Both the position numbers and the translations under genes were made by a program. DNA of 64,000 nucleotides, taken from contig NZ_AUGQ01000010.1 in NCBI RefSeq assembly GCF_000422745.1, forward strand, positions 1 to 64,000, written 5' to 3'. Of this stretch, positions 24,476 through 33,269 are shown piece by piece. The notes below the pieces were generated by a model. That model searched no databases and had not been told where the DNA came from. It was given only the letters and a program-made list of their open reading frames with translations. Source of the DNA: Microbacterium gubbeenense DSM 15944. Lineage in GTDB: Bacteria; Actinomycetota; Actinomycetes; Actinomycetales; Microbacteriaceae. Each line of letters starts with the position of its first letter. Positions within the stretch are counted from its first letter, which is position 1.

Positions 24476-24826
24476 TCAGTCGAGCAGCGACCTCAGGAAT
24501 GCGGCGTCCTCGTCGGACACGCCGCCCACGAAGCGGGCCAGAACGGCCGAGCGGTCGCCCGAATCGACGAGCACCTCGTGCATCAGTTCGGCCTGGTGCT
24601 CGGCGCGCGAACCGATCGCGGCGTAGCGGTGCGGGCGCACCGACTTATCGGGGTCGACCAGGCCCTTCTTCTCAAGGCGCGACAGCACCGTGAGAACGGT
24701 CGTCGCCGCGAGCCCACGGCCGCGGTTCGCTTCGATCGCGTCCTTGATGTCATACGCCGTCAGCGGTTGCTCGGCGTCCCACAGCAGGTCCATCACGCTG
24801 CGTTCCAGGTCTCCCAGACTGCCCAA
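24476..24826 (-). CDS. BlaI/MecI/CopY-family transcriptional repressor
   Basis: 116-aa winged-helix protein (LERSVMDLLWDAEQPLTAYDIKDAI, then the recognition region GLAATTVLTVLSRLEKKGLV near residues 37-57) with a C-terminal dimerisation helix (DAAFLRSLL). The family binds inverted repeats as a dimer and is released by proteolysis by a BlaR1-type membrane protease, here encoded immediately downstream. Four related inverted repeats (consensus TTCTAC-N5-GTAGAA) in the 144-bp divergent region toward cydA are the expected targets, implying control of both its own operon and cytochrome bd. Confidence 0.88.
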   Translation of the reverse strand: MGSLGDLERSVMDLLWDAEQPLTAYDIKDAIEANRGRGLAATTVLTVLSRLEKKGLVDPDKSVRPHRYAAIGSRAEHQAELMHEVLVDSGDRSAVLARFVGGVSDEDAAFLRSLLD

Positions 24827-24856
24827 TCGGTCCCCCTCGTTGGTATCTGATCTTCA

Positions 24857-24956
24857 TTCTACTGCCTGTCGAAGCAACGTCTACTCATTGTCGAAGAACT
24901 TCTACGCACCGTAGAAACTGAGGTACGCTGGCCTCGTACTTCTACAGACCGTAGAA
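24857..24956. promoter_or_regulatory. Array of four phased inverted repeats between blaI and cydA
   Basis: Perfect sites TTCTACGCACCGTAGAA (24900-24916) and TTCTACAGACCGTAGAA (24940-24956); weaker sites TTCTACTGCCTGTCGAA (24857-24873, one arm mismatch) and GTCTACTCATTGTCGAA (24879-24895, two). Centres are at 24865, 24887, 24908 and 24948, i.e. 22, 21 and 40 bp apart, close to whole helical turns. The last ends 14 bp before the cydA start, the first is 31 bp from the blaI start. Likely BlaI-type operators. Confidence 0.75.
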
Positions 24957-24970
24957 CATTTGGAGCGCCC

Positions 24971-26536
24971 GTGGATCCTCTCGATATCGCCCGTTGGCAG
25001 TTCGGCATCACGACCGTCTACCACTTCCTCATGGTGCCGCTGACGATCGGCCTCGGCATGATGGTCGCCGTCCTGCAGACGATGTGGGTGCGCACCGGCC
25101 GCGAGCAGTTCCTGCGCGCCACGAAGTTCTGGGGAAAGCTCTACCTGATCAACTTCATCGTGGGCGTCGCGACCGGGCTCGTGCAGGAGTTCCAGTTCGG
25201 CATGGCCTGGAGCGAGTACTCGCGCTTCGTCGGCGACGTGTTCGGCGCCCCGCTCGCGATGGAGGGCCTGCTCGCCTTCTTCGTCGAGTCGACCTTCCTC
25301 GGCGTGTGGATCTTCGGCTGGGGCCGGGTCCGCAAGGGCCTGCACCTCGCCGCGCTCTGGTGCGCCGTCATCGCGTCGTGGATCTCGGCGTTCTTCATCA
25401 TCGTCGCCAACTCGTGGATGCAGCACCCCGTCGGCGTCGAGATGAGCGACGACGGCCGCCCGGTGATGACCGATGTCTGGGCCGTGCTCACGAACAGCAC
25501 CGCCCTCGCGGCCTACACGCACACGATCTTCGGCGCGCTCGTCGTCGCGGGCATGTTCACCCTCGGCATCAGCTGGTACCACCTGTGGCGCCGCCGCCAC
25601 GACAGCATCGACACCGTCGACGACACCGGCCACGTCATCGTCGGCGCGGGCACGGCACCCGGCCGCGACAAGACCGACCACGGCGTCTGGATCTGGTCGC
25701 TGCGCTTCGGCGCCGTCGTCGCGATCCTCGGATTCGCCGGCACCGTCATCACCGGCGACGTGCAGGGCAAGCTCATGTACGAGCAGCAGCCCATGAAGAT
25801 GGCCGCGGCAGAGGCCGCCTGCCACACGGGCGGATCCTTCTCCGTGCTCTCCATCGGCGACCCCGGCGGATCGTGCGACGACGTCATCACCCTCATCGAG
25901 GTGCCCGGCGTGCTCGGATTCCTCGGCACGGGCGAGTGGGGCGCCGAGATGCCCGGCATCAACGACCTCGAGCCGCAGTACATCGAGAGCTACGGCGCGA
26001 CGATGCCCGACAACCCGCTCTACGGCGAGCACGCCGGAAGCGAGATCGATTACGTGCCCACCATGTGGGTGACGTACTGGGGCTTCCGCCTCATGATCGG
26101 CCTCGGCGGCATCGTCGCCGGCGCCGCCGTCGTCGCGCTCTGGCTCACGCGCCGCGGGACGGTGCCGCGGTCGCCGTGGATCATGCGCCTCGCGGTCCTC
26201 GGCATCATCGCGCCGTTCGCCGCGAACATCGCGGGCTGGATCTTCACCGAGATCGGCCGGCAGCCGTTCGTCGTCGCCCCCAATCCCGACTCCACCGGCA
26301 TCGACGGGGTGTTCATGTACACGGCCGCCGCCGTCTCCCCCGGCGTCACGGCGGGCGAGCTGCTGTTCTCCGTCATCGCCCTGACGCTCGTGTACGCCGT
26401 GATCCTCGTCGTCGAGCTGTTCCTGCTCGTGCGCTACGTGCGGGGCGGCACCGCGGCGGCGATGCCGGAGCTGACAGACGACCACGACGACACCGACGAC
26501 CCGCGCCGCGACGACGTTCTCGCGTTCGCGTACTGA
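24971..26536 (+). CDS. cydA: Cytochrome bd oxidase subunit I
   Basis: 521-aa haem-bearing subunit of the bd-type quinol oxidase, in the cytoplasmic membrane. The start is GTG behind GGAG. The N-terminus WQFGITTVYHFLMVPLTIGL carries His18, an axial haem ligand position in the family; a second conserved His is in AYTHTIFGA near 180 and the Met ligand region is WVTYWGFRLMIGLGG near 365. The GRQPFVV motif near 432 is present. The Q-loop (about 250-330) is short. First gene of cydA-cydB-cydDC, downstream of the BlaI-type operator array. Confidence 0.96.
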   Translation: MDPLDIARWQFGITTVYHFLMVPLTIGLGMMVAVLQTMWVRTGREQFLRATKFWGKLYLINFIVGVATGLVQEFQFGMAWSEYSRFVGDVFGAPLAMEGLLAFFVESTFLGVWIFGWGRVRKGLHLAALWCAVIASWISAFFIIVANSWMQHPVGVEMSDDGRPVMTDVWAVLTNSTALAAYTHTIFGALVVAGMFTLGISWYHLWRRRHDSIDTVDDTGHVIVGAGTAPGRDKTDHGVWIWSLRFGAVVAILGFAGTVITGDVQGKLMYEQQPMKMAAAEAACHTGGSFSVLSIGDPGGSCDDVITLIEVPGVLGFLGTGEWGAEMPGINDLEPQYIESYGATMPDNPLYGEHAGSEIDYVPTMWVTYWGFRLMIGLGGIVAGAAVVALWLTRRGTVPRSPWIMRLAVLGIIAPFAANIAGWIFTEIGRQPFVVAPNPDSTGIDGVFMYTAAAVSPGVTAGELLFSVIALTLVYAVILVVELFLLVRYVRGGTAAAMPELTDDHDDTDDPRRDDVLAFAY

Positions 26537-26548
26537 TTGGACACTGGC

Positions 26549-27586
26549 ATGGATACTCTCCCCGTTCTCTGGTTCGTCGTGATCGCCGTGCTCTGGCTCG
26601 GCTTCCTCGCCCTCGAGGGCTTCGATTTCGGCGTCGGCATGCACATCCTGTTCGGCACGAAGGACGAGCGCACGCGCCGCACGATGCTGAACACGATCGG
26701 CCCCGTCTGGGACGGCAACGAGGTGTGGCTGATCACGGCGGGCGCGGCGATCTTCGCGGCCTTCCCGCTCTGGTACGCCTCGCTGTTCTCCGCGCTGTAC
26801 GTGCCCCTCACGGTGCTCCTGCTCGCACTCATCGCGCGCGCCGTCGCGATCGAGTTCCGCGGCAAGGTGCACACCCGCCGCTGGGCCGAGTTCTGGACCT
26901 GGTGCCTCGGGCTCGGCTCCCTCGTATCGGCCTTCTGCATCGGCGCGATGATCGGGATCACCTCGACCGGCCTGCCGATCGACGCCAACGGCGACCGCGT
27001 CGGCGGCCCGTTCGCGTGGGCCGGCATCCCCGCCCTGCTCGGCGGCCTCGCGGTCGTGGGCTTCGCGATCGCCCACGGATCCGCGTTCCTCGCGCTGAAG
27101 ACCGACGGCGAGATCCGCGAGCGCTCGGGCCGCGTCGCCGCGACATGGGGACCCCTGCTGCTCCTGCCCGCGGCCGCCTGGGCGATCTGGGTGCAGGTCG
27201 CGCACGGCGGATCCGTCCTCTCCTGGGCGCTCGTCGCGCTCGCGGTCGCCGGCGCGGTCTTCGCCTGGCTCAGCGGCCGGGCGCGACGCGAGGGGCGCGC
27301 GTTCGCGGGGTACGTGTGGTTCATCGTCGCGGGCGGCGGATCCGTCTTCGCGGGGATGTTCCCGTACGTCCTGCCGTCGACGCTCGACGACGCGTTCAGC
27401 CTGACGGTTCAGAACGCCTCCTCGAGCACGTACACGCTCGGCGTGATGACGGTCGTCGCGGCCTTCGGCCTTCCGCTCGTGATCGCCTATCAGGCGTGGT
27501 CGTACTGGGTGTTCCGCCGCCGCATCACCCCCGGCATGATCCCCGAGGCGCACGTCGTGCTCCCCGCCATCCTCCGCGCGCGATAA
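26549..27586 (+). CDS. cydB: Cytochrome bd oxidase subunit II
   Basis: 345-aa membrane subunit that supports CydA. Family signatures near the N-terminus: LALEGFDFGVGM and TIGPVWDGNEVWLITAGAA. Later segments SSTYTLGVMTVVAAFGLPLVIAYQAW are typical of the last helices. ATG 26549, 12 bp after the cydA stop, is preferred to an in-frame TTG at 26537. No small cydX-like gene was seen between or after the two subunits. Confidence 0.95.
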   Translation: MDTLPVLWFVVIAVLWLGFLALEGFDFGVGMHILFGTKDERTRRTMLNTIGPVWDGNEVWLITAGAAIFAAFPLWYASLFSALYVPLTVLLLALIARAVAIEFRGKVHTRRWAEFWTWCLGLGSLVSAFCIGAMIGITSTGLPIDANGDRVGGPFAWAGIPALLGGLAVVGFAIAHGSAFLALKTDGEIRERSGRVAATWGPLLLLPAAAWAIWVQVAHGGSVLSWALVALAVAGAVFAWLSGRARREGRAFAGYVWFIVAGGGSVFAGMFPYVLPSTLDDAFSLTVQNASSSTYTLGVMTVVAAFGLPLVIAYQAWSYWVFRRRITPGMIPEAHVVLPAILRAR

Positions 27587-27663
27587 CGACATCCGAACGC
27601 CCCGGATCGGTACGGCGGGGCAACCGGTCGGCGGGCTCAGATTCGGGTAGGCATGGAAGCACG

Positions 27664-30600
27664 ATGACGAAGGATCCCTGGCGGGCCGAAAACAGGCCGG
27701 CCCACGCGCCCACGAGGCGCCCCGAGCTCGGCCCCGTTCCGCGCGTGCAGCTCGTCGTGCTCGGCGCGCTCGCCGTGCTGAAGGCCGTCGGGCTCGTGCT
27801 CGTCGCCGGCGCAATCGCGGCGGGCGTCGCGGGGCTCATGTCGGGCGAGCTCGACCCCTCCCACATCCTGATGCTCGGCACGGGGGGCGCGCTGCTGCGG
27901 GCGCTCGCGGCCTGGGGCACCAGCGGCGTCGCCCAGCGGATCGCCGTCACGGTGAAGCACGACCTCCGCGGGCGGCTGTGGGATCGCATCGCGGGCGGTG
28001 ACGCCGAGGGCGCGGAGCTCGAATCGGATCCGGCGACCGATCGCCCCTCGGCACCCGCGCGCATCTCCCGCGATCGCGAGGGCGAGGGATCCGTCGCCGT
28101 GCTCGCGACCGACGGGCTCGACGATCTCGACGAGTACTACCGCACGTCGCTGCCGGCGATGATCCAGGCGGTCGCGGTGCCGCTGCTCATCGGCCTCCGG
28201 ATCTTGGGCGCCGACTGGCTGAGCGCCGTGATCATCGTGCTGACGGTGCCGCTCGTGCCGCTGTTCATGATCCTCATCGGCAAGCACACGCAGGAGCGCA
28301 CGGACGAGGCGACGAGCACTCTCGCGCGGCTCGCGAACCACATGACCGAGCTCGCGCGCGGGCTCCCCGTGCTCGTCGGCCTGAATCGGGTCGAGGAGCA
28401 GTCGCGCGCCCTCGACGACATCCAGCACGCGTACCGTCGCCGTACGCAGCAGACGCTGCGTACGGCGTTCCTGTCCTCCCTCGCGCTCGAGCTGATCGCG
28501 ACCCTGTCGGTTGCGCTCGTGGCCGTCGTGCTCGGCCTGCGCCTGATGAACGGCACGGTCGGCCTCGAGGTGGCGCTCATCGCGCTGATCCTCGCCCCCG
28601 AGTGCTTCCAGGCCCTGCGCGAGGTCGGCACCGCCTTCCACGCGTCGCAGAACGGGCTGTCGGCGCTCCAGCGCATCCGGCGAATCCTCGGCGGCGCCCA
28701 CCGCGGCGACGTGCGCGGATCCGAGCTGGCCGTCGTCGCCGACATCACGACCGAGATCGACCTGCCGATCACCCGCACCGAGCAGCAGAAGACGACGACG
28801 GATCCGGGCTTCCCCACGCTCGCGCAGATCGCCTCGGGAACGGCGTGGGGCGGCGAGAAGAAGGCCACGAGCCCGGTCGGCCCGGTCGTGATCGAGGTGC
28901 GGGATCTCGTCATCCAGCACGCCGACCGGTCGGCCCCCGTGATCTCGGGCCTCGATGCCACGCTGAGCGGGATCACCGCCGTCACAGGCCCCTCGGGCGC
29001 GGGCAAGTCGACGTTGCTGCGTGCCCTCGCCGGCACCCTTCCGTCGGACGCCGCGGCCTCCGGATGGATCGCCGGGGTCGACCCCGCATACGTGGGCTGG
29101 GCACCGCAGGCCCCGCGCGCCTTCACGACGACGCCGTGGGACGAGCTCGCCCTGTACGGCGCCTCGAACCCCGAGGCCGCGCTGCGCGAGGTCGGTCTGC
29201 ACGACGCCGCCTACTCGGCGATCTCCGAGCTCAGCCCCGGCGAGCTGCGGCGCCTCGCCGTGGCGCGGGCGCTCGCGCGGGTCGACCAGGGCGCGAACGT
29301 ACTGATCCTCGACGAGCCGACGGCGCACCTCGACCCGGTCTCCGCCGCTCGGGTGCGCGAGGCCATCTCGCGCCGAGCCGACCGCGCCACCGTGATTCTC
29401 GCGACGCACGAGGCCGAGACGCTCGCGCTCGCCACGCACACCGTGGCGGTCGGCGACGACGACACGAATCCGCGCGAGGCGACGGACGACGGCTCGGACG
29501 AGGTAGAGAACCCCTACGCCTCCACGGTCGCTCTGCGGGTCGTCACCGACACCGTGCGGATCGCCGACGCCGCCGAGTCGCAGGCGATCCGGCTGCCGAA
29601 GCTGCGCGGCCCCGCGCACCAGTCACTGCGCCGGTTCGGGCGCGTGCCGTGGCGGGCGCTGTCGCGCATCATGCAGCCCGGATCCGGCACCCTCACCTGG
29701 GTGTTCGGCGTGTTCCTCGCGTTCGTCACGACCGGCATGGGCCTCGCCCTGACCGCCGTGTCGGGCTGGCTCATCGTGCGTGCGAGCGTCGAAGAGTTCA
29801 TCATGTACCTGCTCGTCGCGATCGTCGGCGTGCGGTTCTTCGGCATCGGCCGCGCCGTGTCGCGCTACGTCGAGCGCCTTGTGATCCACACGGCCGCGTT
29901 CCGAGCGACCGACCGGCTGCGCACGACGCTCTGGGGATCGATCGCGGCGCGCGGGGCGGGATCCCGCCGCCTCCTCGAGGGCGGATCCCCCATCGACTAC
30001 CTCGTCACGCTCACCGACGAGATGCGCGATCTGCTGCCGCGCACGATCCCGCCGCTCGTCGTCGGGGCGCTCTCGATCGCCGCGATCTCGCTCACGACGT
30101 CGCTCGTCGCACCGCACCTGACGCTCGCCGTCTCGATCGTCCTGTCCGTCGCCGCGCTCGCGGGGCTCGCGGCCGCGGTCGTCGTGGCACGCGGATCCGC
30201 GCGGGTGCGCATCGGCGAACGGTCCGTTCTCGTGCGCGGCACGAGCGCCCTGGCCACTGCGGCCGACGAACTGCGCGCGAACGGCACGGGGATCCCCGCC
30301 ATCGCGCGGCTCGACCGCACGGCCGCGCGGCTCGCGCGGGCGGAGCGCGGATCCGCCTGGTCGACGGGCCTCGGATCCGCGATCGTCGTGTTCGCCTGCT
30401 CGGTGCTCGCCGTCGCCGTGCCGACGATGTCGGTCGGCACCTCCGGCGAGCTCGCGTGCGTTATCGCGCTACTCGCCCTCGCCGCGACGGAGCCGCTCGA
30501 AGAGTTCGTGCAGGCGGGCCACCGCATCCCCGCGCTCAGCGAGGTCTCGCGCCGCGTCTCGCCTCTCGCCTCGGCGCCGAAGCCTGTGTCGACAGGCACG

Positions 30601-31269
30601 GCGCCCGCACCCGTTCCGGTGCGCGAACTGGCGCTCAACGATGTCGCGGCGCGGTACCCCGGCATGGATCAGGCCGTGTTCCGCGGCGTGAACGGATCCG
30701 TGCGCGCGGGCGGCTGGCTCGTCGTGGCCGGCCGTTCGGGATCGGGAAAGTCGACCCTGCTGTCGGTGATCATGGGCGCCCTGTGGACGACGAACGGGTC
30801 GGTGACGGCGAACGGGATACCGCTGAGCGAGCTCGACCCGGCGTCGTGGCGGTCGCGGGTCGCCTGGTGCCCGCAGGACGCCTACGTGTTCGACTCGAGC
30901 GTGCGCGCGAATCTGCTCATCGCGCGCCCCCGGGAGCAGGCGCCGACCGACGACGAGATGCTCGCCGTGCTGCGCCGCGTCGGGCTCGGGAAGCTCATCG
31001 ACAATCTCCCCGACGGTCTCGACACGCACGTCGGGGCGGGCGGATCCGGGCTGTCCGGCGGTGAACGCCAGCGCCTCGCGGTCGCGCGGGCGCTGCTGAC
31101 GCAGGCCGACGTGGTCCTGCTCGACGAGCCCGCCGCCCACCTCGATCGCCCGACGGCGGAGGCGATGATGGCCGACATTCGCGCGGCGACGAGCGATCGC
31201 ATCGTCGTGCTGGTCTCGCACCGCGGAGACGCCCAGGCGCCGGAGGGCGCAGAGGTCATCCGCCTCTGA
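27664..31269 (+). CDS. cydDC: Fused CydDC ABC exporter for cytochrome bd assembly
   Basis: 1201 aa: two complete ABC half-transporters in one chain. The CydD-like half has membrane helices from about 25 to 330 and an ATPase with Walker A GPSGAGKST near 441, signature LSPGELRR near 522 and LILDEPTAHLD near 549. The CydC-like half has helices from about 675 to 960, Walker A GRSGSGKST near 1022, LSGGERQRLA near 1130 and LLDEPAAHLD near 1152. The linker around 590-650 is long. CydDC moves cysteine/glutathione or haem and is needed to mature bd oxidase. The fusion is known in actinobacteria. 77 bp after cydB, last gene of the operon. Confidence 0.93.
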   Translation: MTKDPWRAENRPAHAPTRRPELGPVPRVQLVVLGALAVLKAVGLVLVAGAIAAGVAGLMSGELDPSHILMLGTGGALLRALAAWGTSGVAQRIAVTVKHDLRGRLWDRIAGGDAEGAELESDPATDRPSAPARISRDREGEGSVAVLATDGLDDLDEYYRTSLPAMIQAVAVPLLIGLRILGADWLSAVIIVLTVPLVPLFMILIGKHTQERTDEATSTLARLANHMTELARGLPVLVGLNRVEEQSRALDDIQHAYRRRTQQTLRTAFLSSLALELIATLSVALVAVVLGLRLMNGTVGLEVALIALILAPECFQALREVGTAFHASQNGLSALQRIRRILGGAHRGDVRGSELAVVADITTEIDLPITRTEQQKTTTDPGFPTLAQIASGTAWGGEKKATSPVGPVVIEVRDLVIQHADRSAPVISGLDATLSGITAVTGPSGAGKSTLLRALAGTLPSDAAASGWIAGVDPAYVGWAPQAPRAFTTTPWDELALYGASNPEAALREVGLHDAAYSAISELSPGELRRLAVARALARVDQGANVLILDEPTAHLDPVSAARVREAISRRADRATVILATHEAETLALATHTVAVGDDDTNPREATDDGSDEVENPYASTVALRVVTDTVRIADAAESQAIRLPKLRGPAHQSLRRFGRVPWRALSRIMQPGSGTLTWVFGVFLAFVTTGMGLALTAVSGWLIVRASVEEFIMYLLVAIVGVRFFGIGRAVSRYVERLVIHTAAFRATDRLRTTLWGSIAARGAGSRRLLEGGSPIDYLVTLTDEMRDLLPRTIPPLVVGALSIAAISLTTSLVAPHLTLAVSIVLSVAALAGLAAAVVVARGSARVRIGERSVLVRGTSALATAADELRANGTGIPAIARLDRTAARLARAERGSAWSTGLGSAIVVFACSVLAVAVPTMSVGTSGELACVIALLALAATEPLEEFVQAGHRIPALSEVSRRVSPLASAPKPVSTGTAPAPVPVRELALNDVAARYPGMDQAVFRGVNGSVRAGGWLVVAGRSGSGKSTLLSVIMGALWTTNGSVTANGIPLSELDPASWRSRVAWCPQDAYVFDSSVRANLLIARPREQAPTDDEMLAVLRRVGLGKLIDNLPDGLDTHVGAGGSGLSGGERQRLAVARALLTQADVVLLDEPAAHLDRPTAEAMMADIRAATSDRIVVLVSHRGDAQAPEGAEVIRL

Positions 31270-31285
31270 GCCGACCGGCCGCGGG

Positions 31286-33247
31286 TCACCAGATCGAGAC
31301 GCGCTGCTCTGGTGCGAGGTAGAGGTCGTCCGACTCGGTCACGCCGAACGCGTCGTAGAACGCGTCGATGTTGCGGGCGATCTGGTTGCAGCGGAACTCG
31401 TTCGGCGAGTGCGGGTCGACCGCCAGCAGGCGGATCGCCTCGGCGTCGCGGATCTTCAGCTGCCAGACCTGCGCGAACGAGTAGAACACGCGCGCGACGC
31501 CCGTGAAGCCGTCGATCTCGGGATCCTCGGCGCCCGCGAGCGAGCGCGCGTACGACGACAGGGCGATCGAGAGGCCGCCGAGGTCGCCGATGTTCTCGCC
31601 GATCGTGAGGGCGCCGTTGACCGTGTGCTTGTCGTCGAGGTCGCGGGGCGAGAGCTCGTCGAACTGCGCGATCAGCTTCGCGGCGCGCTCCTCGAACGCG
31701 GCGCGGTCGTCTTCGGTCCACCAGTTGTTGAGGGCGCCGGTGCCGTCGTACTGCGAGCCCTGGTCGTCGAAGCCGTGGCCGATCTCGTGGCCGATGACGG
31801 CCCCGATTCCACCGTAGTTCGCGGCGGCGTCGCGGTTCGGGTCGAAGAACGGGTACTGCAGGATCGCGGCCGGGAACACGATCTCGTTCATCAGCGGGTG
31901 GTAGTAGGCGTTGACCGTCTGCGGCGTCATCAGCCACTCGTCGCGGTCGATCGGGCCGCCGAGCTTGTTCAGCTCGCGGTTGTGGCCGAACTCGGCGGAG
32001 CGGCGGGCGTTGCCGACGAGATCGGCGGCGTCGATCTCGAGCGCCGCGTAGTCGATCCACTTGACGGGGTAGCCGATCTTGGGCGTGAAGGTGTCGAGTT
32101 TCTCGAGCGCCTTCTCGCGGGTGGCGGGGGTCATCCAGTCGAGGTTCGTGATCGAGTCGCGGTACGCCTCGATGACGTTCTTCACGAGCTCATCCATCTG
32201 CGCCTTCGCCTCCGGCGGGAAGTGCCGTTCGACGTAGACCTTGCCGACCGCCTCGCCCATGGCGCCCTCGGCGAGGCTGACGCCGCGCTTCCAGCGCTCG
32301 CGCATCTCGGGAACGCCCTGCAGCGTGCGCCCGACGAAGTCGAAGTTCTCCTCGATGAGGTCGTCGGTGAGGTAGGGCGCCGCCGAGCGCACGACCTTCC
32401 AGCGCAGCCAGGTCTTCCAGTCGTCGAGGCTGTCGGCCGTGAGCAGCGAGCCGAGGCCGGAGAGGAACGAGGGCTGGTTGACGTTGATCTCGGCGAAGGC
32501 GTCGGCGTCGATCTCGCCGAGCACGGCGTCTCGCCACGGCGCGAGGTCGAGCCCCGCGAGCTGCTCGACGTCGGCCCACGTCATGAGGTTGTACGTCTCG
32601 ACGGCGTCGCGGTTGCGCACGTTGTCCCAGTGGTGGCTCGCGACGCTCGTCTCGAGCGCGAGGATCCGCGCGGCGCTTCCCGCAGGATCCGCCACCCCGG
32701 CGAGCGCGAGCATGCGCTCGATGTGCCCCGTGAAGGCATCGCGGATCTCGGCGAAGGCCTCGTCGCGGTAGTACTGCTCGTCGGGAAGCGAGATGCCGGC
32801 CTGGGTGAAGAACGGCACGTAGCGCTCGGGGTTGCCGGGGTCGGGCTCGACGTAGACGCCGATGACGTTCGTCACGCCCTGGCGGTCGAACTCGCTGACG
32901 GTGCGGAGGAAGGAGGGGACGTCGGCGATCTGGTCGACAGCGGTCAGCTGGTCCGCGATGGGGGTCGTGCCGAGGGCCTTGATGCGCTCGGTGTCCATGA
33001 AGCTCGTGAACAGGTCGCCGACCTTGCGGGCCTCGGTGCCCTCATCCGCCGTCTGCGACTCCTGAACGATCGCCCGCACGTCCTCTTCGGCCTGCTCGGC
33101 GATCTCCATGAACGATCCCCATCGCGCCTTGTCGGCGGGGATCTCGGTGCGATCGATCCATGCGCCGTTGACGTGGCGGTACAGGTCGTCCTGCGGGCGG
33201 ATGTCTGCGGAGAAGTCCTCGGATGCGAGGCCGGAAGGATGCGTCAT
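31286..33247 (-). CDS. M13-family zinc metallopeptidase (PepO/neprilysin-like)
   Basis: 653 aa, full family length. Zinc motif HEIGH (in VIGHEIGHGFDDQG, near residue 490) and the third-ligand helix ENIGDLGG near 550 are present, as is the substrate-binding NAYYHP motif near 442. No signal peptide is evident, so a cytoplasmic oligopeptidase is likely, as for other actinobacterial PepO proteins. It is divergent from the MATE gene; the 22 bp between the start codons are almost entirely a perfect palindrome whose arms supply a GGAG ribosome binding site to each gene. Confidence 0.92.
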   Translation of the reverse strand: MTHPSGLASEDFSADIRPQDDLYRHVNGAWIDRTEIPADKARWGSFMEIAEQAEEDVRAIVQESQTADEGTEARKVGDLFTSFMDTERIKALGTTPIADQLTAVDQIADVPSFLRTVSEFDRQGVTNVIGVYVEPDPGNPERYVPFFTQAGISLPDEQYYRDEAFAEIRDAFTGHIERMLALAGVADPAGSAARILALETSVASHHWDNVRNRDAVETYNLMTWADVEQLAGLDLAPWRDAVLGEIDADAFAEINVNQPSFLSGLGSLLTADSLDDWKTWLRWKVVRSAAPYLTDDLIEENFDFVGRTLQGVPEMRERWKRGVSLAEGAMGEAVGKVYVERHFPPEAKAQMDELVKNVIEAYRDSITNLDWMTPATREKALEKLDTFTPKIGYPVKWIDYAALEIDAADLVGNARRSAEFGHNRELNKLGGPIDRDEWLMTPQTVNAYYHPLMNEIVFPAAILQYPFFDPNRDAAANYGGIGAVIGHEIGHGFDDQGSQYDGTGALNNWWTEDDRAAFEERAAKLIAQFDELSPRDLDDKHTVNGALTIGENIGDLGGLSIALSSYARSLAGAEDPEIDGFTGVARVFYSFAQVWQLKIRDAEAIRLLAVDPHSPNEFRCNQIARNIDAFYDAFGVTESDDLYLAPEQRVSIW

Positions 33248-33248
33248 G

Positions 33249-33268
33249 GCTCCAGCCTAGGCTGGAGC
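33249..33268. promoter_or_regulatory. 20-bp perfect palindrome holding both divergent ribosome binding sites
   Basis: GCTCCAGCCTAGGCTGGAGC (33249-33268) fills the gap between the ATG of the M13 peptidase (33247) and the GTG of the MATE gene (33270). Each arm reads GGAGC toward one start codon, one to two bases away from the codon. As RNA it would fold on itself and hide the ribosome binding sites. Confidence 0.6.
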
Positions 33269-33269
33269 A

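Noticed and set aside
23598..24826. Beta-lactam resistance module
   Set aside because: The M56 protein lacks the penicillin-binding sensor domain and no beta-lactamase gene is adjacent.
24902..27814. A 970-codon minus-strand frame opposite cydA/cydB
   Set aside because: Composition is Arg/Asp/His/Glu-rich and low complexity, with no domain; the plus-strand cyd genes are unambiguous.
24994..31269. A 2091-codon open frame on the plus strand across cydA, cydB and cydDC
   Set aside because: Only the part from 27664 is real (CydDC). The rest is an Arg/His-rich shadow in another frame of cydA/cydB, common in GC-rich DNA.
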